64,000 nucleotides of DNA from Whitmania pigra. Taxonomy: Eukaryota; Annelida; Clitellata; Hirudinida; Haemopidae. The notes under the pieces were generated by a model that saw only the letters and a program-made list of their open reading frames with translations, made no database searches and had not been told where the DNA came from. The translations under genes were made by a program, and so were the position numbers. Location of the stretch: positions 1,291,001 through 1,355,000 of the forward strand of contig JAJTWR010000257.1 in the NCBI GenBank assembly GCA_021613335.1. Direction: 5' to 3'. Positions 46,502-64,000 of this stretch are shown here, piece after piece (the stretch's first letter is position 1; each line of letters opens with the position of its first letter).

Positions 46502-46920
46502 CAGCGGTTCTCAACATTTCTGACGCCGCGATCTCCAGGCATCACTTGCATGTGCAGCCTCGACCCCCAACAACAAAATTAAACATTTGGGGGATTGGGC
46601 TACTTTTAACTCATGAATCATTGTTGCTATTTAGGCCTTTCACTTCTAAATATAAAAAAAATTGTATTTAAATTCTTTTTACTCACATCCCACAATTGCA
46701 AGATCTAGTTAGTTTTAAATATGAACACATGAGATATATTGTCATGTTTTTAAATTATTTATTTTTTAACATTATTTGAGTTTCTAGACATCACAAAAGT
46801 TTCAGTGAAAAGCTGGCAGTGTTTGCTAAATTCAGGATGGCAGCAACTAACAAACGTGCTTACTAGCAAACATAAACTTGACAGACCCAAGAATATCGCT
46901 ATCCACAGGTGAGAACCCTG
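46502..46920. mobile_element. hAT-like element, unit 6 copy, internally deleted
   Basis: Left terminus CAGCGGTTCTCAACA and right terminus GGTGAGAACCCTG. Perfect ACTTAGAT duplication at 46494-46501 and 46921-46928. 419 bp, with the same internal deletion form as the unit 5 copy. Confidence 0.85.
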
Positions 46921-47097
46921 ACTTAGATGAATGTGAAGAGAAAACTGAAAACGATTATTAATTAATGTCGTTGTTATCAGGCTTGATAAGTTGATATTGT
47001 TAATGTCGTGTGACAATCGAAATAAATCTGAAGAGTTGAACGACTGCTGCATCAAAAGCACCAATTTTAAATAGAATGTCATGACTTGTGTTTCGAA

Positions 47098-48702
47098 TCA
47101 CTGCCGTTTTTTGGTCGCATCCTTGGGAAATTGTTTCACAATCTTTCTGATTAAGCAAGTGAAGCATCGAACTAGGACCCAAGCAATGCAACAGAAAAGG
47201 AAGATGAAGATAACCGTCAGGAAACCAATTACATCAGCCATGATGAATTGCAAAGGTGTCAATTTATAAGCAGACGTCCTGAGGTGCTTGTCACCATACT
47301 TCATTAAATGTTCTATCAGTCGAGATACCCTTTGTGCGGGCCTGTCCGGCTTGTCTTTCAGGATTTGCGAGTAAAATTTTACCTTTTCTGCATAGGTGGG
47401 GTCATTCAAAATGTCATCGATACCATTGATCAGTTTATCCACTGTGAATGAACTTAGAGACATTATTATGGCATAGCCCTTGGATTTTGCCACTGCAGCA
47501 TTATGATGTTGGTCATAAACAAAAGGTATGATTATCATTGGTTTCTTATGGTTAACGGATTCAATGATGCTGTTGAGACCACCATGGGTAATGAAAAACC
47601 TCACTTTAGGATGAGCCAACAAGTCGTTCTGAGGAAGCCATTTTAAAATCAGTATGTTATCACTACCAGGACATGCTTCATTAAGGGGTTTATTTAATTT
47701 CCAAATAAACTTTATTTTACCAGACAAATGCTTGAATGACTCACAAAAACGTTTGATCACAAAATCTGGAACGTGGTCAAAAAAGCTGCCAAAGGACACA
47801 ATGGCGGTATCTTTACCCCCAATAAATTCTTCAATGTTTTTGGGCAGAGACTTAATGTCATCGTTGATCATGATGTCTCCAACACTGACAGTATTTGGCA
47901 TGTTAGCATTTGGGTAGCTGACCGATAGATCTTCTAGAAGAATCCAAAGGCTGGCCCTTTCAATAAGTTTTATGAACGACCATTGTTCGCTGTCTGGTGG
48001 TAGTAGTTTTTTTGAAAAGTCATTGTTAGATTGATAGAAATAAATGTTGAGGACGTCGCAGAGTAGAGTGGAGAGTCGTTGATAAAAGTTCATTTCGTTC
48101 GAGTTGCCATCTGCTAAAAAAGGAGTGAATGACTGAAGACGGGGAATGCGATAAAGCCACGCTAACCAGGGGACGCTATAAGAAGCATAAGGAATGTTGA
48201 GGTAAATTGGTAAGATGTAGCTGCATTGTAGAGCTACAAAATCAACGATTGCAAACTGGTAACCGGCTTTTGAAAGCTTTTCCATCATTAGTTTGTTCCT
48301 CATCATATCTATGCAGTCGGCTTCATACATATCTAGTGTTTCGCTGTTCATTTTGATGAATTTCCATAATCTTTGCCAACCTGACTCTGCCATGGCCACG
48401 TCCACAATGACTTTGGACATTTCTTCGCTGTTTGAAAATGGTTTTTCCATGCTGGTGTTGTAAACGAAATAGCTGAAAGTTCCTGAGGATGCATTGGAAC
48501 GATAGGAATGTGTCTGTATCTTGATGCTCGATGAAAGAAAGAGTTGAACTTCATGACCTTCGTCTGCAAGTCCCATTCCTAGTTTGGAGTAAAAAATGAT
48601 ATGGGAATTGATACTCGACGGAAACATCAGAATTTTAACACTTTCGACTGTCGCCAATAACGCATAAAGGAACAATATCAATGTCATCAGATGCATTTTC
48701 AT
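47098..48702 (-). CDS. UDP-glycosyltransferase UGT7 (mosaic), single exon
   Basis: 534 aa and intact. Signal peptide at about 1-21, catalytic H34 and D154, signature WLPQNDLLAHP, THGGLNSIIES and DQ in VYDQHHNA, membrane segment, tail KKRQ. The N-terminal part carries type A markers (NTSMEKPF, FYQSNNDFSK). The middle (SVGDIM and surrounding bases) is identical to UGT6, a sign of gene conversion or crossover. It is the right-edge gene; its upstream flank continues into non-array sequence at about 49125. Confidence 0.95.
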   Translation of the reverse strand: MKMHLMTLILFLYALLATVESVKILMFPSSINSHIIFYSKLGMGLADEGHEVQLFLSSSIKIQTHSYRSNASSGTFSYFVYNTSMEKPFSNSEEMSKVIVDVAMAESGWQRLWKFIKMNSETLDMYEADCIDMMRNKLMMEKLSKAGYQFAIVDFVALQCSYILPIYLNIPYASYSVPWLAWLYRIPRLQSFTPFLADGNSNEMNFYQRLSTLLCDVLNIYFYQSNNDFSKKLLPPDSEQWSFIKLIERASLWILLEDLSVSYPNANMPNTVSVGDIMINDDIKSLPKNIEEFIGGKDTAIVSFGSFFDHVPDFVIKRFCESFKHLSGKIKFIWKLNKPLNEACPGSDNILILKWLPQNDLLAHPKVRFFITHGGLNSIIESVNHKKPMIIIPFVYDQHHNAAVAKSKGYAIIMSLSSFTVDKLINGIDDILNDPTYAEKVKFYSQILKDKPDRPAQRVSRLIEHLMKYGDKHLRTSAYKLTPLQFIMADVIGFLTVIFIFLFCCIAWVLVRCFTCLIRKIVKQFPKDATKKRQ

Positions 48703-48804
48703 TGTTTCTGAATTTTTCAGAAAGTCAAAATTGTAATATAATCCACGTTTATGTAGAACTCAAAATACTCAATGTGGCAATATATCCAGCCCCGCCGTTT
48801 TTTT

Positions 48805-48827
48805 AACGAAACCAAAACATTATTGTT
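48805..48827 (-). promoter_or_regulatory. Degenerate inverted repeat upstream of UGT7
   Basis: AACGAA-N11-ATTGTT, the same spacing as the others but with altered arms, 102 nt before the start codon. Confidence 0.35.
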
Positions 48828-49125
48828 TTCGTTTTTACATATGAAGAAGCTTCATGCATTCATTTATACATGTATTCTTTAGACTCTTCACTTTGGTTGA
48901 ATATTTTCTTAAAAATATGCCTTTTTGCCCAAACTTTTAAGGGGCGTAAAGTATCTAGTAAATATCTTTATATAGTTGCTTGCAAGATAAAATATTTTTG
49001 TTGTTGTCCTTTAGTAAGTTTAATTAGTGCAGTTAAATGAACTAAGATATTTTTTTAAATTTTATCTAGAAATCAATCTAATCATCTTTAATTTCGAATA
49101 GTTCATCTGCCACCGAATCATGTGA

Positions 49126-49724
49126 TAATGATGTCATTACAAACACTTTTCACATTTAGACAATTTGTTTTGAAGCAGGATGCAATCAACCATGTTTTTA
49201 TCTGTCATCATTTTAACTCGAGACCTTTCACCCACTTTTGGTTCAAAAGTGTCGTCCTGAAAATTGAGCTCAAGCGAATGTCTAAGTTTTTTATTCTTCA
49301 GAGAAAAAATAGTTATATTTTCGTATCAGTTAATTTTTTTTATTTAACTAGTTAACTGATGCAATGTCATTAAATCGTTGGACCTACTGACTTTTTTTTC
49401 TGAAGAATTTTCTAAAATAGACGATTGAATGACGCTTTAACTGAAGAACTTCACAAGACATTCGAAATATTTTTGTAACTTTTTTTATTACTGGCTCTTA
49501 ATCTCAAGCACATAAATAACTATGTAAATGTAAACTCCTAACATCATGCAAAATCCTTGAAAAATATCAAAACAAATATCAATAAACTTTGAAATAACAA
49601 AAACATTACACAAAAACTGCAAATAACTTTTCCGATCTTCACATCTGAGAGGCAGATGCTCATCTATTACCTACCCAATCTTCACTTATTAATCCACAAT
49701 TTCCACCTGCCACATCAACCATCT
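49126..49724. other. Spacer between the UGT array edge and RPB10
   Basis: Homology to the UGT units stops near the start of this stretch, at the sequence corresponding to the truncated-UGT1 junction. AT-rich; no gene seen. Confidence 0.5.
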
Positions 49725-49931
49725 CTATTTATTTGCAGCTGGCAGATAGTTAAGGAGCTTTTCGATAAGATCTACGTGCGTTAAAATCATTCTCCGACAG
49801 CAATAGCGCACCAGGCCCAGAGAGTCTAAGGCGTCTGATTCTGAGTAGCCAGCGCTCAGGAGTATCAAGTAATTGGTCCATTTGTCCCCAACGACCTTGT
49901 TGCAGCTGAAACATCTCACTGGGACTATCAT
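49725..49931 (-). CDS. POLR2L: RNA polymerase subunit RPB10 / RPABC5 (POLR2L), intronless CDS
   Basis: The smallest shared subunit of RNA polymerases I, II and III, a zinc-binding assembly factor of the core. 68 aa; family members are about 65-71. The family pattern is clear: start [18 protein letters not shown] with the first CxxC pair, then [10 protein letters not shown] with the paired cysteines, then the signature [14 protein letters not shown] complete copy with no intron in the coding part. AATAAA overlaps the stop codon. Located between the UGT array and the homeobox gene, unrelated to either. Confidence 0.97.
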   Translation of the reverse strand: MIVPVRCFSCNKVVGDKWTNYLILLSAGYSESDALDSLGLVRYCCRRMILTHVDLIEKLLNYLPAANK

Positions 49932-51327
49932 CCTTGGAAGTCTAGTGGGTTTTTTTTAGAAATCTGATTTAAGAGATAATGATGTCTTTATGTGCGGAGG
50001 GGTGTGGTACTGGTGATTTGTGTTCATTGAATGCTGACAGATTTTTTGGTACGACCTTCCTAGAAAAGATTACGAATATGAGAAAGAAAGAATTTAATAA
50101 GCTACTGCTTTAATTAGTTTTCAGTTGAAAAAATAATTTTAAAATTATTAAGTTTAATTAAATACTAAAAAATTATTATTTGAATATATTAATAAAAATA
50201 AATAAATTACAAAATAATCTATGAACAAATGACAGTTAAAAGCTTTCTTTAAATCACAATAATAGTACAAATTTAAGTTTATGTTATTGACTGAAGGGTT
50301 CAGAAGATACAAGTTCATGCAACTAAATCTATTTCCACAAGTCTTGCATGCTATTTCGTTTGTCCAGTGAGCTAATGAAGAATCTATGAGCTTTTCATGA
50401 ATTTTCTAGAAGAGAGCGGTTCTGAATGACATAATGAACTTTGAACTTTGTTTGTAAATAAATTAACCAATTGCCTTAATTTATTCCAATTTATCGACTT
50501 TCTCTTTTAATCACGACTTCCAACCATAGCGAAGTAGTTGTTGAGTTGGTGTGAGAAGTAAAACACTTTGATGTTTTACGGTTTCACCTGATGATCAATC
50601 AAAATTACAGGTGCTACTTACCGTTTCATATGTTGAGAAGATTGGATCGGTTTATTTGGAATTTCGAATTATATTTACACTCGCTGTTCAGTTACGTAGG
50701 ATTAAACGAACGATATTAAATGGATTGCAAAGAACAATAATATATATTACAAATAATGCTAACGTTAAGAACATTAATCAAATTAAGGACGTCATTTCAT
50801 TCAGTAGCAAACTCTCGCACAAGACGAGGAAATTAACTTAATTTGTGTCTATTCTAAAGCCAAGAGGGCCGTGTTCTTCCTTGTCCTCCCCCAAATGATT
50901 TAAACTACATTTTATTAAGGTTAAAATTAATTTTTTTTTAATCTTCCGGTGAAGATTTTTAGAGATTAAAAAAAATTTATTCCACTGTCATCATTTATAT
51001 CAGCTGTCATTTTTGATTAGCCAAGGCAGCAAGTTTGTCACCAAGTTGTCCGAAAACTTTCACGTCGGTGACCCCTCTTGACCTCTTTGACCTCACGATT
51101 CTTCAATGTGGACTAAAGGTCAGTAGAACGTGGGTGAGAAAATTATGAACAATTTGACATGTGTCCCAATAAATATGTAAGCTGCATAAGCGTGGATATT
51201 TAAAGATCAACGACGATAAATAATATAAGCATAAATATATAAATAATATATATATATATTTATTTAAATATTGATAAATGTTTTAATCAGTCAGAATTGA
51301 TTCGAAATAATTCATAATATTGGCATT
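49932..51327. other. Intergenic region upstream of RPB10
   Basis: No coding exon is recognised; the frame at 50611-50841 has no domain. A short run near 51065-51125 has several AGGTCA-type half-sites. An AT-only stretch (ATATAT) lies near 51235-51260. Confidence 0.45.
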
Positions 51328-52314
51328 TCATAAATCTTTTCTTCCATCTTTGGCCTGTTGTTGAGTTCTTTCGAAGAACGGAAAAACTCGTTCACTGTTC
51401 TTCAGTTGTTCCATGAACTCCTGATTTTGACGGTGTTTTATTTGATAGGCTTTGTCTGTTGGTCCCCTCTTTTTCAATCTGCTTCTACAAATTTAAAATT
51501 GATTTAATATTTAATAACTTTTGATTAATACGTTTTAATTTTTATTGTAACATGTATTTAATTAAAGAATCTCGAACTCAGACAAGAAACGTTTTAATGT
51601 TAGCGAAATGACAACTGTGTTTAAGTGGCTGGACGTTGACAAATTAAGAAACATTTCCTATTTACGACGACATATCGATTTGAATAAGAGAATTTAAAAA
51701 TCAGATTAATTACAGCAAAATAAACTTAATTACGATAAAAAATCCACGAATCATCCAAGAACTTTTAACAACCTTCGATTTTGAAACCAAATCATGACCT
51801 GCCGCTCCGTCAGTCCGATCTCATAGGAGAACTCGACCCTCTCCTCCTTACTGAGGAACGACTGTGCCAGGAACCTTTCTTCCAGTTTCTGGAGCTGAAC
51901 TTTCGTGAAGGTCGTCCTCCTTTGTGACGATTCCAAGTCTTCGCTGGTAGAATGAGGTGACGGAAAACCCTCGCGGCTTGACATGACGTCCTTAGACTGG
52001 TGAAGGTCAAAGTTGTTTCCAGAGACGGGGAATGTGAGGCTGTCAAAATTTGACCCAGAAGACGGAAGCGTCATGCCGTTGTAGTACATTGCTTCGAAGT
52101 TCTGCGTTTGTCCGTTCCACACATTTTCAGAAACGGCGGGAAAGAAGGAGTTTTGAAGATTCATTATGCTGGAATTCGTCTGCCCGTATGAACAAGATGG
52201 CCTGTCTTTAGTTTCATAGTAGCCTCCCATCGGGTTTTCTGTGTATCTTCTTTCTGCATTGTACTGATTCCAATTTGGGCCAAAATAATTGTTGTTATAT
52301 CCGTTTTGGTCCAT
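51328..52314 (-). CDS. Divergent homeobox protein, two coding exons (232 aa)
   Basis: Sequence-specific transcription factor. Exons 52314-51773 and 51484-51328; the split codon (AG|A) restores Arg53 of the homeodomain and the phases close to 232 codons plus stop. The homeodomain covers residues 129-188: RRTTFTKVQLQKLEERF (helix 1, with F8, L16 and F20 in place) and helix 3 RQVMIWFQNRRSRLKKR with W48, Q50, N51 and R53. The N-terminal region is rich in Asn, Tyr, Gly and Ser, low in charge and probably disordered. No hexapeptide, paired box or octapeptide was seen. Q50 and the helix 3 suggest an ANTP/PRD-type fold, but SRLKKR after NRR fits no class I can name with confidence. The donor at 51772 (GTTGTT) is weak. 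Confidence 0.85.
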
Positions 52315-54057
52315 GCCAATTCTAGTAGATTAATTTTACAAAAAAAAAAGAAAAAAATCATAAATTGTTCAATTAATCAATCAGGATTTTACTGACCTGT
52401 CAAAACACCTGTGATCTTCCAATATATAGGCCTACGAACAGAATATCTGCAGATGATACGTTGCTATTGGCAACCGATGAGATAACAGTGAAAGGTCAAA
52501 TAAGGAATGGTCACAAATGTTTACCCAGTTTTTGTGACCTAAGGTGAAGCTCCCTTAATCCCGTTACGTAACAATCTATGACAGAATCTTCGGCAAGAGT
52601 TGTAAAGGAAAGCTAACAATTTAGAGAGTCAATTTCAATTTCTAACCGTTGTACGGGTTTTATGTCATTTCGGGCCGTTGTTTATTTAAAATTTGAATTA
52701 AAATTTGCCGAAAAGCTGAACTTTTCGATTTGTTAGCGTTTGCTTAAATAAACTTTCGATCATGTAGATGTAGAACAGAATGCCCATTTTTCAGAAATTT
52801 ATTCAACAAATGAAGCTTATTCCAAGTTTATCAGTTGATTACTTTTGTGCTGAGTATGATCAATTTTTGATGCACGATGGATGATTTCATAATGAAAAGG
52901 TTTTCAACATTTCATTCAAGTGATCGGAAAATATAAATTAATGATTAATAATTGCAGAAATTACTGAAATTCCCCTGTAAATTTAAATAACATAATGTTA
53001 ACATTGTTAGCAATGCAATCATTAATTACATTCTGATTTAATGCAATTCAAATCGCACTGCAAAATATTTTTTCTCTTCACAGCCTGCGATATTTAAATG
53101 ACCAGTATCATGAAATGACAAATTGATTTTAAAATTAATAAGCCTTGTAACATAAAAAAATCATCGAATAAACTTCTGCAGAGATATCGTGAGTGTATGT
53201 TCCCGAAGCAGACGACAAGCTATTGAAATTTGATCTAACACTGCACCTAATGACATTCCCAAACATCTCCACCACGTTATGTTGTTTGCATTGTCCAAAA
53301 ATGAATGTATAGGCTGTTTATTGCTGAATATCAAAATAAAAGTCTAAATCACATGGAAGATGATATAGCGCTTGCAAGTAATCTCGCAGGAATCGTCCAA
53401 ACGCAAAAAAAATTAATTTAAAATAAATTCATAAATAAACATAAAAAGGCCTCATATCAAGTCCGAGTTGTAAGAGATTCTGACTCTGAGTTAAAATGAT
53501 AGTGCTGATGATGATCACCATAACAATGAAGTTGATGATGATGATGATGACGGCGGTAAGGATGATGATTGCGGCGGTGAGCGAACACGGAAAGAGCAAT
53601 GTTTCCCGGGTTTTGATTTCAACAAATCAAGAAAAATTCATGCAAGAAATTATTGAAAATGTTTGGAAGCATTAAACGGAAAATTTGTCTAATGGGTCCC
53701 TACATGGCCTGATACAAGGAAGCTGATAGGGTGCCTTGGTTTGAGGGAGTGGTTCGACCTTTAAGCCCCAACAATTCGTCGGACGGTGGCACCCTTGAAT
53801 GGAAATAAATGAAGGCATGCAATTACTATTACAGTAACAACAACATTAATATCAAACTAATTATAATTCACATAAATATTGGTTAAATTTATATTATGAA
53901 TAAATGAACAAAAGAACGAACGAATGAATAAAGAAATGAATGAATAAATAAATAAATAAATAAATACAAGCCATACCATCATAATAAAAATTATTTCCAA
54001 AATTCCAAAACCCATCATCTCCATTAATTTCCACTAAACAGGGGCATGAAAACTCAC
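52315..54057. other. Region between the homeobox gene and the ferlin 3' end
   Basis: The homeobox promoter side is next to 52315. A GATGAT run lies near 53535-53555 and an (AAAT)n-like run near 53943-53966. The last ferlin codons must lie here. Two in-phase options are GCC-ATG-TAG at 53708-53700 and a 17-codon end at 53722-53672; neither can be chosen from sequence alone. Confidence 0.4.
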
Positions 54058-63637
<9,580 letters not shown>

Positions 63638-64000
63638 CTGAGATAATTTATACGATTCTTGGTCGATTGATTATTTTGGTTGAATAGTTTTTGTTTTAAT
63701 TCAATCTCGAATGTCAATGGAGTTAATTGGGTTGAAAATGGGCCTGCAAAACGACATCTTTAACAATATCTTAGTACAATACATTAATACCTTAACTGGA
63801 GTAGCTAAATGATAGTCGTGTCTTTAAAATAAGCTTAAATGCCATCCATTCTATACTCATTAATTGATATTAAAGGTTGACTAAAGATAAAATATTATAA
63901 TATTGTAATTATACACGAAAATAAGATTATTATATTATTTATGTTATTATTTGCTTAAAACATTATTGGAAAAAAAATTTAAACAAAAACAAGATAAAAC
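63638..64000. other. Ferlin intron at the right window edge
   Basis: AT-rich with no exon seen. The next upstream ferlin exon must lie past 64000, because the DysF domain is preceded in the family by C2 and Fer domains. Confidence 0.6.

Larger units (their letters stand above)
19130..49125. repeat. Tandem UGT amplification array, six units
   Basis: The unit, in plus-strand order, is: UGT1-type 5' end and its upstream flank, a hAT-like element, a complete minus-strand UGT, and that UGT's upstream flank. Approximate units: 19130-23345, 23345-29640, 29640-32517, 32517-39447, 39447-45790 and 45790-49125. The junction at four borders fuses the same codon region of UGT1 (about 57) to the same flank. 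The border near 29640 has lost this part by deletion. Unit length varies because of later insertions. Confidence 0.85.

Noticed and set aside
21264..48569. Plus-strand frames of 60-120 codons repeated opposite each UGT
   Set aside because: They recur only because the UGT coding strand recurs. They have no start context or domain of their own and are antisense shadows.

Overview
This is a window of AT-rich invertebrate (metazoan) nuclear DNA. It has many short GT-AG introns, long (AAT)n-type low-complexity tracts, and non-LTR, hAT-like and tRNA-derived repeats. The protein set (UBA1, a type-I ferlin, a C1-RhoGAP, POLR2L/RPB10, a homeobox gene and a block of microsomal-type UDP-glycosyltransferases) fits an animal. 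I could not fix the phylum from sequence alone. Nothing here looks bacterial or viral.

Layout. 1-1040: 3' end of a non-LTR retrotransposon on the minus strand. 1871-8755 (minus): a complete 22-exon UBA1 gene (ubiquitin E1, 1,056 aa); exon phases close exactly. 8756-11250: intergenic, with a likely UBA1 5'UTR exon near 9066. 11251-16725 (plus): a compact 13-exon gene for a 462-aa C1-RhoGAP protein with an acidic tail; phases close exactly. 17695-48702 (minus): seven intact single-exon UGT genes. 49725-49931 (minus): RPB10. 51328-52314 (minus): a two-exon gene for a 232-aa divergent homeodomain protein. 54058-63637 (minus): the C-terminal 1,083 residues of a dysferlin/myoferlin-type ferlin in 24 exons, with its 5' part beyond the right edge.

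The most informative part is the UGT array (about 19.1-49.1 kb). UGT1 (17695-19302) is the divergent edge gene. The other six (UGT2-UGT7) each belong to a repeated unit holding, in plus-strand order, a UGT1-type 5' end with its upstream flank, a hAT-like non-autonomous element, a complete UGT, and that UGT's upstream flank. Four unit junctions keep a truncated UGT1 start of about 57 codons, all broken at the same place. The array's right edge (about 49125) stops at the same junction sequence. This points to one unequal crossover between the coding region of UGT1 and the flank of an ancestral neighbour, followed by tandem amplification. The hAT-like element has the same 8-bp target duplication in every unit where both ends survive, so it inserted once before amplification. 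Units 2 and 5 also share an inserted element with about 20-bp inverted termini and a 9-bp target duplication, so a UGT2-UGT3 pair was later copied as UGT5-UGT6. Unit 4 was then hit by a hAT transposon (itself carrying a tRNA-like SINE) and by at least three LINE pieces.

The UGTs probably act together as an ER-membrane detoxification/conjugation cluster: signal peptide, catalytic His/Asp pair, UDP-sugar signature, one C-terminal membrane segment and a KKxx tail. The flanking genes are unrelated housekeeping or developmental genes. Exon borders were derived by hand from splice signals and frame continuity and may be off by a base or so.
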